NCBI GenBank assembly: GCA_947477015.1
Contig: CANJSM010000009.1
Coordinates: forward strand, 1-38,508
Length of the DNA: 38,508 bases
Source: Legionellaceae bacterium
Lineage (GTDB): Bacteria; Pseudomonadota; Gammaproteobacteria; Legionellales; Legionellaceae
Direction of reading: 5' to 3'
Shown: in pieces, positions 1 through 8,972 of the stretch
Layout of the letters: each line of letters starts with the position of its first letter
How positions within the stretch are numbered: position 1 is the stretch's first letter
Notes under the pieces: generated by a model
Seen by the model: only the letters and a program-made list of their open reading frames with translations
Told to the model about the DNA's origin: nothing
Database searches by the model: none
Translations under genes and position numbers: made by a program

Positions 1-643
1 CTTGTGCTCCGACAGCACCCTGAGTACCTTGTGTTCCTTGAGCGCCTACAGCACCCTGAGTACCTTGTGTTCCTTGAGCGCCCACAGCACCCTGAGCACC
101 TTGTGCTCCGACAGCACCCTGAGTACCTTGTGTTCCTTGAGCGCCTACAGCACCCTGAGTACCTTGTGTTCCTTGAGCGCCCACAGCACCCTGAGCACCT
201 TGTGCTCCTACAACACCTTGAGTACCCTCAGCTCCTTGAGCACCTTGTGCTCCGACAGCCCCTTGAGCACCCTCAGCTCCCTGAACACCCTGTGCTCCGA
301 CAGCCCCTTGAGCTCCCTGAGCCCCTTGAGCCCCTTGAGCACCTTGTGCTCCGACAGCTCCCTGAGCCCCCGTTGCACCTGTCGCACCCGTTGCACCAGC
401 TCCGGGCCCTTGCGGACCCGTAGCGCCTGTCGCACCGGTCGCTCCGGTTGCACCGGGGATCTTGGATAAATTGAGTAATATATTGATTTGTTCTTGTAAA
501 AACGTATCTCGTTTATCGACATACTCAACCGTTGCTGGATTGTATACAACCGCATAGGCTTGAGAGGTTGCCATTAAAGATGCCCATACAGGGATCAAAA
601 GATGAATTGAGGTTAATGATTTGATGTGAGTTTTTTTAGCCAC
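1..643 (-). CDS. Collagen-like (Gly-X-Y) repeat secreted/surface protein, truncated by left window edge
   Basis: Reverse-strand reading from GTG at 643: (M)[79 protein letters not shown]..., then long G-X-Y runs ([24 protein letters not shown]) open to base 1. Signal-peptide-like N-terminus. Not listed in the ORF track. Confidence 0.85.
   Translation of the reverse strand, partial: MAKKTHIKSLTSIHLLIPVWASLMATSQAYAVVYNPATVEYVDKRDTFLQEQINILLNLSKIPGATGATGATGATGPQGPGAGATGATGATGAQGAVGAQGAQGAQGAQGAQGAVGAQGVQGAEGAQGAVGAQGAQGAEGTQGVVGAQGAQGAVGAQGTQGTQGAVGAQGTQGTQGAVGAQGAQGAVGAQGTQGTQGAVGAQGTQGTQGAVGAQ
7..204. repeat. Two exact 99-bp tandem repeat units (7-105, 106-204) inside the collagen-like region, with nested 27/36-bp subunits
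   Basis: ctccgacagcaccctgagtaccttgtg + ttccttgagcgcctacagcaccctgagtaccttgtg + ttccttgagcgcccacagcaccctgagcaccttgtg occurs twice consecutively. Confidence 0.9.
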
Positions 644-829
644 GATAATCCCTGTCTTGCTAAGCTTACATTCCGATATGGAGAAGATACAAATTTTTAG
701 TTATCTTGGTCAAGTCGTTAATCATTGTCAAGCGTCTTTGAGTGTTTACTAACAGATAAAAAAAGCCCTGTTTTTTTTATTTACAAAATGCGATAAACTG
801 CTTTTCTGTATTTTTATTCAAAGACACGC

Positions 830-1258
830 ATGTTTTACGGTGATAGCACACAAGATACACGGCACATGTTTTTTTCCAGCTGGAGAAAGCATCGACAACA
901 TCAATTGTTGTCGCCTTTGGAACAGCAAATTGTCGATGTTGTGCTGGATCATCCTGAATATCATGCCTTGCTTGAGGCCATTATCCCGCAGGACGATAAA
1001 GCTTGGTTTCCTGAACTTGGGCAAACCAATCCGTTTTTACATATGGGTCTGCATTTGGCCATTCGTGATCAGGTATCGACAGATAGACCTTTAGGGATGG
1101 CGGTTATTTATAAGCAATTGTTAACGAAATATAACGATAAACTCGCAGTGGAGCATATGCTCATTGAACCGCTGGCAGAATGCCTGTGGCAGGCTCAGCG
1201 TCATCAACGTGGGGTGGATGAGATGAGCTATTTGGCTGCTTGCAGGCAGTTGGTTTAA
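830..1258 (+). CDS. DUF1841 family protein
   Basis: 142-aa ORF with PLEQQIVDVVLDHPEYHALLE, NPFLHMGLHLAIRDQ, DRP and ECLWQAQR patterns typical of DUF1841. Confidence 0.8.
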   Translation: MFYGDSTQDTRHMFFSSWRKHRQHQLLSPLEQQIVDVVLDHPEYHALLEAIIPQDDKAWFPELGQTNPFLHMGLHLAIRDQVSTDRPLGMAVIYKQLLTKYNDKLAVEHMLIEPLAECLWQAQRHQRGVDEMSYLAACRQLV

Positions 1259-1263
1259 GCCTC

Positions 1264-2406
1264 TTAGATGACTTCTCCATTCCAAAGCCTCTTGAGAAAA
1301 TTATCCCAAGGTAAGATATTGATGCCGTCTTCTTTGAGCGCGATGGGATCCTGACTGACCATGTAATACCGTTCAATTTTGTTTTCCTCCATTAAATAAC
1401 GCAACCCCTTTAAATGTTTGGAGGAAATTTTTTTTGCGGCTTTTACTTCGATGGCCACTTTATCCCCTATGACGAAATCAACCTCTTGACCATCAGAGGT
1501 TCTCCAAAAGCAGAGCGGCAGTTTTTTTCTAAAATAACTGAGGTATGCACGAAGTTCCATTGCAATAAAGTGTTCAAATGCTTGTCCAAACTGATCCGTT
1601 TGATCAGGAATGGCGTTTATACCAGCAAGTCTATTTTTTACACCAATGTCAAAATAATAAAAACGTGCTGTTGCTACGGCCTTTCGTTTAATAGAATAGC
1701 GCCACGGTAGAACTGAAAACCCTAGAAAACTATCTTCTAAAATTTGATAGTATTCTCGCAAGGTCACACTGCTAACACCAGCATCACTAGCAATGGATGT
1801 AAAATTCAATGTAGTGCCACTGGTTAGCGCCGATAATTGCAAAAATCGACTAAATGCGGGCAAGTTTTTTACCAATGCTTCCGCTTTAATTTCTTCTTCT
1901 AAATAAGTATGAACATAAGCATCCAAATCTTCCTCTGGCTCATCACTTAATACCACCATAGGTAGACCGCCATATTGCAGGTAATTGAATAAATTAAAAC
2001 GTGCGCATTCATGATAGGTGAGTGGAAATAGCTCTGCCTGACGTGCACGTCCAGCCAATAAATTTACTCCTTGACGCTTTAATTTACGAGCACTACTGCC
2101 CGTTAATAAAAATCGAGTTTGTTTATTTTCAATCAATCGATGCACTTCGTTTAATAATTCAGGGACACGTTGTATTTCATCAATAACGACATAGGGCCTT
2201 TCATTAAGAGCTATCATTGACTCGAGTTGACTTGGGTTAGCCATCAGTCTCATGTATGTTTCTGAATGGAGCAAATCAATAATCAATGCCTGATCGCCCA
2301 AATCATGCTTAATCAATGAGGATTTACCTGTAGCTCGAGGTCCAAATAAAAAATGAGACTTTTTGTCCATGAGATGTTTTAAATTAAGCGTTCTATGAAT
2401 AAACAA
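1264..2406 (-). CDS. AAA_14/DUF4143 family ATPase (TTG start)
   Basis: FLFGPRATGKSS Walker A, YVVIDEIQRVPELLNEVHRLIE Walker B, LTGSSARKLKRQGVNLLAGRA, C-terminal EVDFVIGDKVAIEVKAAK. Confidence 0.85.
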   Translation of the reverse strand: MFIHRTLNLKHLMDKKSHFLFGPRATGKSSLIKHDLGDQALIIDLLHSETYMRLMANPSQLESMIALNERPYVVIDEIQRVPELLNEVHRLIENKQTRFLLTGSSARKLKRQGVNLLAGRARQAELFPLTYHECARFNLFNYLQYGGLPMVVLSDEPEEDLDAYVHTYLEEEIKAEALVKNLPAFSRFLQLSALTSGTTLNFTSIASDAGVSSVTLREYYQILEDSFLGFSVLPWRYSIKRKAVATARFYYFDIGVKNRLAGINAIPDQTDQFGQAFEHFIAMELRAYLSYFRKKLPLCFWRTSDGQEVDFVIGDKVAIEVKAAKKISSKHLKGLRYLMEENKIERYYMVSQDPIALKEDGINILPWDNFLKRLWNGEVI

Positions 2407-2412
2407 TTAAAG

Positions 2413-2483
2413 TTCTCTATAATCTATAGTAGTACTTTAGATTATCCTCTATAATCTAAAGTACTACTATAGATTATAGAGAA
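2413..2483. repeat. Perfect inverted repeat: 33-bp arms, 5-nt spacer
   Basis: ttctctataatctatagtagtactttagattat (2413-2445) / cctct / ataatctaaagtactactatagattatagagaa (2451-2483). Confidence 0.95.
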
Positions 2484-2493
2484 TTTTTCTCTT

Positions 2494-2660
2494 TTCATGA
2501 CAAAAAATAACGGCCATTCCCGCGAAAGCGGGCTACCCTTATCAATTTGGCCATACTTGATTGAGCCCAGTAACCCTCAGTGGCTAAATCTGGCAAATGG
2601 ATTGTGTTGAGGGATGGTTTCCCGCCTTCGCGGGAATGACCGTGATTTTTTTGTCATGAA
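2494..2660. repeat. MITE/REP-pair-like element with ~44-bp imperfect terminal inverted repeats carrying cccgc-N4-gcggg hairpins
   Basis: Left ttcatgacaaaaaataacggccattcccgcgaaagcggg; reverse complement of right end ttcatgacaaaaaaatcacggtcattcccgcgaaggcggg. Confidence 0.75.
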
Positions 2661-2683
2661 GAGGGGTTTTTATAGGGAATAAA

Positions 2684-2875
2684 ATGAACCCATTGTTTGC
2701 GTCAATCACACTATTGTTGGCGGTTTTCGCCGGTATGCCTGCAAATGCCTCAGAGTTTGACTCTCCCGGTGATGCTATGTCGGCACCTAATATACAAGTA
2801 CAAGACGATATTGATGCAGCACCGTCAGACAATGTCCCTGCTAGCGAGGTCCCCACGTCGCCAGTGGATGAATGA
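2684..2875 (+). CDS. Small predicted secreted peptide, hypothetical
   Basis: 63 aa; MNPLFASITLLLAVFAGMPANASEFDSPG... with signal peptide and acidic, Pro-rich remainder. Confidence 0.45.
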   Translation: MNPLFASITLLLAVFAGMPANASEFDSPGDAMSAPNIQVQDDIDAAPSDNVPASEVPTSPVDE

Positions 2876-2950
2876 TGTATGTAGCGCTGATGGTTTTGAC
2901 CTTCATTATCGGTTAAGATAGCGTATGAATGATTACGTTGCTAGCCTGTT

Positions 2951-3703
2951 ATGAACGATACAAAACAATCTACTCACTTTGGCTTTCAGTCTGTCGCTTG
3001 GGATGAAAAAGAGAAAAAGGTCGAAGCTGTTTTTCAATCCGTGGCAAAAAATTATGACTTGATGAACGATCTCATGTCTGCGGGCATTCATCGTGCGTGG
3101 AAATATTTTACGATTGAAGCCAGTCAGGTGCGTGCGGGGCAATCGGTGCTGGATTTAGCAGGCGGCAGCGGCGACTTAACCCGCATGCTCTCTAAAAAAG
3201 CAGGCGCAACCGGTCATGTGATTTTAGCAGACATCAATGCCGCCATGTTGGCTGTGGGTCGCTCGCGTCTTTTAGACGAAGGATTGTGTGGCAATATCAA
3301 TTACGTGCAAGCCAATGCGCAATGCCTGCCTTTTGCCAGCAATCAGTTTCATTGCATCACAATGGCTTTCGGTCTGCGTAACGTGACCGATAAAGACGAA
3401 GCCTTACGGTCCATGTATCGGGTTTGCAAACCAGGCGGGAAAGTGATGATTTTAGAGTTTTCTACACCGACATTACCGGGATTAAAACCCGTGTATGACT
3501 GGTATTCTTTTAATATATTGCCTAAAATTGGTCAACTGTTTGCGCAAGATGCTGCAAGCTATCAATACCTTGCCGAATCCATTCGAATGCATCCCTCACA
3601 AGAGGTATTAAAATCGATGATCGAGGATGCAGGATTTGAAGATTGCCATTACCACAACTTGAGTGGTGGCATTGTTGCCTTGCACATCGCTTACAAATAT
3701 TGA
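2951..3703 (+). CDS. ubiE: Ubiquinone/menaquinone biosynthesis C-methyltransferase UbiE
   Basis: [70 protein letters not shown]. Confidence 0.97.
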   Translation: MNDTKQSTHFGFQSVAWDEKEKKVEAVFQSVAKNYDLMNDLMSAGIHRAWKYFTIEASQVRAGQSVLDLAGGSGDLTRMLSKKAGATGHVILADINAAMLAVGRSRLLDEGLCGNINYVQANAQCLPFASNQFHCITMAFGLRNVTDKDEALRSMYRVCKPGGKVMILEFSTPTLPGLKPVYDWYSFNILPKIGQLFAQDAASYQYLAESIRMHPSQEVLKSMIEDAGFEDCHYHNLSGGIVALHIAYKY

Positions 3704-3710
3704 GACAACC

Positions 3711-4328
3711 ATGATCAAAAAATATTCATTACTGGCTTTGCAAAAAGCACTCAACCACGCCTTAACACTGGATGAGTCAATGCCTGCTAAAATTCAAGCG
3801 TTGCATGGAAAAATCTTAGAAATCATTATTAGTCCACTCAATGTCCACTTTTTTATTCGATTTGCACACAGTGACATGCAGCTGCTAGCAACGTGCGATG
3901 AGCATCCTGATACCGTTATTCACAGCAGTCCATTGGGTTTAATCCGTCTTGGCTTATTGCCGGCTTCAAAAGTGCGATCGTTATTTAACGATAAAATTAG
4001 GCTGTCAGGCGATGTTGAGCTAGGTCAACACGTCAAGAAATTATTCGATGAACTCGATATCGATTGGGAAGGGCATTTAGCGCATTTTACCGGCGATGTC
4101 GTCGCTCATCAATTAGGGTCTTTTGTTCGCCAAGGCTTGGCGTTTAAAGACAAAATAGCCACGTCGATGTCTCACAATCTGACTGAATATTTACAAGAAG
4201 AACGTCGTGTTTTTCCATCACGTGAGGAAGTCAATGATTTTTTCAGCGACATTGATGAGTTATCACTGCGCTCGGAACGCCTTGCCGCTCACGTTAACCA
4301 ACTGTTGGTTTTAAATGAAATCCATTAA
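3711..4328 (+). CDS. ubiJ: Ubiquinone biosynthesis accessory factor UbiJ (SCP2 domain)
   Basis: Position between ubiE and ubiB; MIKKYSLLALQKALNHAL..., IRLSGDVELGQHVKKLFDELDIDWEGHLAHFTGDVVAHQLG. Track ORF begins earlier at 3663; ATG at 3711 preferred. Confidence 0.85.
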   Translation: MIKKYSLLALQKALNHALTLDESMPAKIQALHGKILEIIISPLNVHFFIRFAHSDMQLLATCDEHPDTVIHSSPLGLIRLGLLPASKVRSLFNDKIRLSGDVELGQHVKKLFDELDIDWEGHLAHFTGDVVAHQLGSFVRQGLAFKDKIATSMSHNLTEYLQEERRVFPSREEVNDFFSDIDELSLRSERLAAHVNQLLVLNEIH

Positions 4329-5964
4329 ACAGGCCTTGCGTCTACTGCAAATCAATCATATTTTAGCCAAAAATGGACTGGATCAAGTCATTGTTTCCTT
4401 GCATTTGTTTACACCGTTTCGTTTTTTGGTCTATTTAAACCCGTGGAATTGGTTTCGCCGAAAAGCGTTAACACGGGGTGAAGCCATCCGCATCACATTA
4501 GAAGAGCTAGGGCCTATTTTTATTAAATTCGGCCAAGCACTGTCAACACGTCCGGACATTATCCCAGCCGATATCGCCGAAGAATTGTCCAAATTGCAAG
4601 ACAAGGTCCCACCATTCCCGAGTGAACAAGCATTAGAGATTTTTGCCAAAGCATTCAAACGCTCAGCATTTGATGTGTTTGCATACTTTGACCCTAAGCC
4701 GTTGGCCTCTGCATCAATGGCACAAGTGCATGCCGCAAGACTCATGAGTGGGCAAGAAGTGGTGGTTAAAATTCTACGACCAAACATGCACAACATCATT
4801 GGCCAAGATATCAGTATATTAAACACCATCGCTCGCCTTGCGGAGCGTTATTGGGCTGACAGCAAACGTCTAAAACCTCGCGAAATCGTTGACGAATTTG
4901 AGCGCAACCTGATTGATGAACTTGACCTGCAACGAGAGGCAGCAAACGCCAGCCAATTGCGCCGCAATTTTCATCACTCACCGCTACTGTATATTCCTGA
5001 AATTCATTGGGATTACGTCCGCGAAAATATCTTGGTCATGGAGCGCATTTACGGCATTCCCGTCTCAAACATCGCTGTATTAAATGAGCACGGAATAAAC
5101 ATCAAGAAACTAGCGACTCGTGGCATTGAAATCTTTTTCACACAGGTTTTTCGTGATTGTTTTTTTCATGCAGACATGCACCCGGGCAATATTTTTGTCT
5201 CCCCTCATCACCCCAATGATCCGCAATACTTATGTGTGGATTTTGGCATTATTGGTACCTTAAACGAATACGACAAACGTTATTTAGCAGAAAATTTAAT
5301 GGCATTTTTTAATCGCGACTACTTGCGTATCGCGCAGTTACATATTGAATCGGGCTGGGTCGCCAGAAATACGCGCGTTGAAGATTTTGAAAGTGCTATT
5401 CGTACCGTTTGTGAACCCATATTTGAGCGCCCATTAAAGGATATTTCTTTTGCTCTAGTCGTATTAAGGCTGTTTCAAGTCGCTCGTCGTTTTCACATGG
5501 AGGTTCAACCTCAGTTAGTGTTGTTACAAAAAACCCTGTTCGCAGTCGAGGGATTAGGCAGGCAGCTGGATCCTGATCTGGATTTATGGACCACGGCCAA
5601 GCCCTTTCTTGAAAAATGGTTGCGCGAGCAAATGGGGCCAAAAGTATTGTTTAAACACCTGCGCGAGAATCTACCTTTTTTTGTTGAACAATTGCCGCAT
5701 ATGCCGCGGTTAATTAATGATTTATTGCTGTTAAGCAAAGAGCAAAAAATTCTTGCTTTAGAGGCTCAAAAACCACTAGTAACCCATGGCAACAATCATG
5801 GTGTGCTCAAAGGATTTTGGACCGGAATCTGTGCTGTAACACTAATATTAGGAGCAGTAACTTATGGTCATGGCGTCAATCATGAACAATTGTCTATGAT
5901 TGCGTTTGGGGCAGCTCTTGCAGCTGGTTTTTTTGCCTTGCTGTGTACCAGTAAAAACAAATAA
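4315..5964 (+). CDS. ubiB: UbiB (ABC1/ADCK-like kinase family)
   Basis: KFGQALSTRPDIIP, LASASMAQVHAARL, VVVKILRP, FFHADMHPGNIFV, CVDFGIIGTL; two C-terminal TM helices. Confidence 0.96.
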   Translation: MKSIKQALRLLQINHILAKNGLDQVIVSLHLFTPFRFLVYLNPWNWFRRKALTRGEAIRITLEELGPIFIKFGQALSTRPDIIPADIAEELSKLQDKVPPFPSEQALEIFAKAFKRSAFDVFAYFDPKPLASASMAQVHAARLMSGQEVVVKILRPNMHNIIGQDISILNTIARLAERYWADSKRLKPREIVDEFERNLIDELDLQREAANASQLRRNFHHSPLLYIPEIHWDYVRENILVMERIYGIPVSNIAVLNEHGINIKKLATRGIEIFFTQVFRDCFFHADMHPGNIFVSPHHPNDPQYLCVDFGIIGTLNEYDKRYLAENLMAFFNRDYLRIAQLHIESGWVARNTRVEDFESAIRTVCEPIFERPLKDISFALVVLRLFQVARRFHMEVQPQLVLLQKTLFAVEGLGRQLDPDLDLWTTAKPFLEKWLREQMGPKVLFKHLRENLPFFVEQLPHMPRLINDLLLLSKEQKILALEAQKPLVTHGNNHGVLKGFWTGICAVTLILGAVTYGHGVNHEQLSMIAFGAALAAGFFALLCTSKNK

Positions 5965-5996
5965 AAGTTGTTAAGAATGCTAACCGGAGAAAAAAA

Positions 5997-6164
5997 ATGG
6001 GATTAAGTGGTATCAGCCCAATGTCATTATTACTGATTTTATTGATAGCCATCGCCTTGTTTGGCACTAATAAGCTTAAACATATCGGCTCAGATCTAGG
6101 GCATGCGATTAAGCAATTTCGACGTGCATTAAACGATGAGACGCATGACGACAAACCATCATGA
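5997..6164 (+). CDS. tatA: Twin-arginine translocase subunit TatA (55 aa)
   Basis: MGLSGISPMSLLLILLIAIALFGTNKLKHIGSDLGHAIKQFRRALNDETHDDKPS*; too short for the ORF track; RBS ggaga upstream. Confidence 0.88.
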   Translation: MGLSGISPMSLLLILLIAIALFGTNKLKHIGSDLGHAIKQFRRALNDETHDDKPS

Positions 6165-6388
6165 GCTCAGGGCAATTGTTTTTAACACTACTAATAGCCC
6201 TATTGGTGTTTGGGCCGAATAAACTTCCGATGTTGGCTCGTCATGCAGGTCTATTAATTGCTCGCCTAATGCGGTATAAACAACAAGCGATAGCCCTGTG
6301 GCAATCTCAATTGAATGAACAACAACTACAGGAAAACACACGGAGAGCTCAAAAAGCTGACGCGGTTTACCAGCAAGACAGGACATGA
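6161..6388 (+). CDS. tatB: TatB-like Sec-independent translocase subunit
   Basis: ATGA overlap with tatA; MSSGQLFLTLLIALLVFGPNKLPMLARHAGLLIARLMRY. Confidence 0.75.
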   Translation: MSSGQLFLTLLIALLVFGPNKLPMLARHAGLLIARLMRYKQQAIALWQSQLNEQQLQENTRRAQKADAVYQQDRT

Positions 6389-7671
6389 TTATGAAAAACC
6401 TAACCACAACACAACGATTACGATCCATCATTAGAGGCTCCGTTGGCAATATGATTGAATGGTATGACTGGTATGTTTATGCCGCCTTTTCCATTTATTT
6501 TGCTAAATCTTTTTTTCCAAATGGTGATTTAACCGCCCAACTATTGAATACGTCGGCTATTTTTGCAGTTGGCTTTTTTATGCGCCCAATTGGCGGTTGG
6601 CTCATGGGCAGTTACGCGGATCGCCATGGTCGGAAAAAAGCACTGATTGGTTCGGTATTACTGATGTGTTTTGGCTCACTAATCATTGCCTGCACGCCAA
6701 GCTATGAAACCATCGGCATTGCCGCACCCATACTGCTTATCTTGGCACGCCTGCTTCAAGGCCTTTCCGTGGGTGGCGAATACGCGGCATCCGCGACATA
6801 CCTCACTGAAATGGCGGCAAAAAATAACCGTGGTTTTTTCTCAAGCTTTCAATACGTGACGTTAATTGCCGGGCAATTGATGGCGTTACTTGTCTTGATC
6901 TTGCTTCAGCATGTTTTTCTAACCACTGAGCAGTTAGAAAGTTGGGGTTGGCGTATTCCCTTTTTTATTGGGGGGTTCATGGCATTGGTTGCGATGTATT
7001 TGCGGCTTGGCATGCAAGAAACGGCATCTTTTACATCGGAAAGCAAAAAGAAGCGCAAGGAAAGTGTATTTCGGACCTTTTTGCGATACCCCAAAGAAAT
7101 CCTGGTTGTCATCGGCTTAACGATGGGGGGTACGCTGGCGTTTTATACGTATAGCACTTACATGCAAAAATACTTAATCAATAGCGTTGGCATGAGTAAG
7201 AACACGTCTACGTTAATTTCTGCGGCGACATTGTTCGTGTTTATGTTAATCCAACCTTTGGTTGGCGCCTTATCTGATCGAATCGGTCGTCGTCCAATCT
7301 TAATTGCCTTTGGCCTTTTAGGTACGTTATGCACGGTCCCCATTCTATCGCTATTAAACCACGTAGCAACCCCTTTAGGTGCCTTCGCACTCATCATGGC
7401 AGCCCTTATCATTGTCAGTGGATATACGTCAATTAATGCTGTCGTCAAAGCCGAGTTGTTTCCTGTTGAAATCCGTGCCTTGGGCGTTGGACTGCCGTAT
7501 GCCATTACCGTGTCGATATTCGGTGGCACCGCGGAGTATGTGGCCTTGTGGTTTAAAAACCAAGGCATGGAGAGCGGATTTTATTGGTATGTAACCGCTT
7601 GTATTGGGTGTTCATTACTAGTGTACTTGTTCATGAAGGACACAAAAGAGAACTCGCAAATCACGGCTTAA
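6385..7671 (+). CDS. MFS transporter, metabolite:H+ symporter (KgtP-like) family
   Basis: GSVGNMIEWYDWYVYAAFSIYFAKSFFP, MRPIGGWLMGSYADRHGRKKAL, LARLLQGLSVGGEYAASATYLTEMA. Confidence 0.88.
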   Translation: MIMKNLTTTQRLRSIIRGSVGNMIEWYDWYVYAAFSIYFAKSFFPNGDLTAQLLNTSAIFAVGFFMRPIGGWLMGSYADRHGRKKALIGSVLLMCFGSLIIACTPSYETIGIAAPILLILARLLQGLSVGGEYAASATYLTEMAAKNNRGFFSSFQYVTLIAGQLMALLVLILLQHVFLTTEQLESWGWRIPFFIGGFMALVAMYLRLGMQETASFTSESKKKRKESVFRTFLRYPKEILVVIGLTMGGTLAFYTYSTYMQKYLINSVGMSKNTSTLISAATLFVFMLIQPLVGALSDRIGRRPILIAFGLLGTLCTVPILSLLNHVATPLGAFALIMAALIIVSGYTSINAVVKAELFPVEIRALGVGLPYAITVSIFGGTAEYVALWFKNQGMESGFYWYVTACIGCSLLVYLFMKDTKENSQITA

Positions 7672-7738
7672 TTGAGTGACGCGAGGGCGACGCTATCGAT
7701 TTGATGTGCCTGTGCCGTTGCGCCTAAGGAGCTGCTCT

Positions 7739-7990
7739 CTATAGTTTTTTAGCGTGCGACGCCATGCTCAACAACACAAAGCGTCCGAAATGCTTCAGTT
7801 TTTTAACCGGCATCCGTCCACTGCTCCACCCGGCCATAAACGCGGGCAACAAAAAAGCAGGCAGCATCAGCCAACTGTGTTGAAACAACGTCTGCAAATA
7901 GCGTTTATGGCCATCCAGCTGATTTTGTTCATGCCACAGTGTCTTGTTGAGCCTTGCTATCGCTATCTTGATCTGTCTTTTTGAGCTCAT
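7739..7990 (-). CDS. Small YqjK-like protein (tentative)
   Basis: 83-aa ORF downstream of yqjD/yqjE-like genes; one hydrophobic stretch. Family by context only. Confidence 0.5.
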   Translation of the reverse strand: MSSKRQIKIAIARLNKTLWHEQNQLDGHKRYLQTLFQHSWLMLPAFLLPAFMAGWSSGRMPVKKLKHFGRFVLLSMASHAKKL

Positions 7991-8333
7991 CTTTGCCTCG
8001 TGCTAAGTATGCTCTGGTTTTTTCAAAGCTCATGTTTTTTAAGTTAATCGATAAATACTTCAGTAATATGGCCAACATGATGATATTCAGTAACAAAACA
8101 CCTGAGAGAGCGAGTATTAGGCTATTTGCAAGGTGCATGAGTTCATAAACAAGCATGCCCATTGTGGTGAACCAAGTACTCAGCAGTACAACAAACAACA
8201 TGCACACGGTAATGATCAGTGGATAGATACTGAGTAAGGCAAGTTTTGCTTCCAGTCGGGTCATTGATAGACCCGTTTTAATCACATTGAATTGACTGGA
8301 AACAAACGCTTCCATTTCATGAATCAATCTCAT
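7929..8333 (-). CDS. YqjE/DUF1469 phage-holin-family-like membrane protein
   Basis: Two TM segments; N-terminus FNVIKTGLSMTRLEAKLALLS; between DUF883 and YqjK-like ORFs. Confidence 0.65.
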   Translation of the reverse strand: MRLIHEMEAFVSSQFNVIKTGLSMTRLEAKLALLSIYPLIITVCMLFVVLLSTWFTTMGMLVYELMHLANSLILALSGVLLLNIIMLAILLKYLSINLKNMSFEKTRAYLARGKDELKKTDQDSDSKAQQDTVA

Positions 8334-8592
8334 TATTTTCTTAATAATGCAGACAGTAAAAACCCAATGCCACCAGCAATTAAAACTGATTTAAAGGGGT
8401 GTGCGCGAACTTGCTCTAGTAACTCGTCGCTATAGACTTCAGCCTCTTTTTGAGCGGCGGTCACTTTTTTTAAGCCATCATCGTACAATTCATTGGCGAA
8501 TTTCTTACCTTCGTCCAACAGTTCAACAGCGGCTTCGCTGACATGAGATTTTTTAGAATTGAATACTGATTTAGCGTGATCGAGTGCGTCCA
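8333..8592 (-). CDS. DUF883 / ElaB-YqjD family membrane-anchored protein
   Basis: MDALDHAKSVFNSKKSHVSEAAVELLDEGKKF...YSDELLEQVRAHPFKSVLIAGGIGFLLSALLRK. ATG at 8592 follows AGGAGA; the track's longer start at 8632 is less likely. Confidence 0.85.
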
Positions 8593-8753
8593 TGATAATT
8601 GTTCTCCTGATTGATTGAGCTTCCTTATTCATTATAGTAGTAAATTTCGATATAGGGCAAACTTGAGAACTGGACTCATCCTAAAGTTATTTCCAATCGT
8701 GCCGATCACATCCATAAGCTGTTCCAAACAATAATAATTACAAGGAGTATGCT

Positions 8754-8972
8754 ATGTCTGAACATCATGCACTGGAAGATTCTTTTCTTAGATTATTAAG
8801 CAAGGAAAACGTGCCCGTGTCTATTTTTTTGGTGAATGGAATTAAATTGCATGGCATCGTCGGCGAATTTGACGATCACATCATCATGCTCAAAAACTCC
8901 ATTACACAAATGGTCTATAAAAATGCTATATCTACGGTAGTGCCTTCCCGGATGGTGACAGAATCGAATTAA
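8754..8972 (+). CDS. hfq: Hfq-family RNA chaperone (divergent)
   Basis: [47 protein letters not shown] Sm1/Sm2 motifs; 72 aa. Confidence 0.9.
   Translation: MSEHHALEDSFLRLLSKENVPVSIFLVNGIKLHGIVGEFDDHIIMLKNSITQMVYKNAISTVVPSRMVTESN

Noticed and set aside
2-469. Plus-strand ORFs of 155 and 139 aa (2-469, 4-423) and minus ORF 208-555
   Set aside because: Low-complexity shadow frames of the Gly-X-Y repeat; the -strand frame from 643 gives a signal peptide plus canonical collagen triplets.
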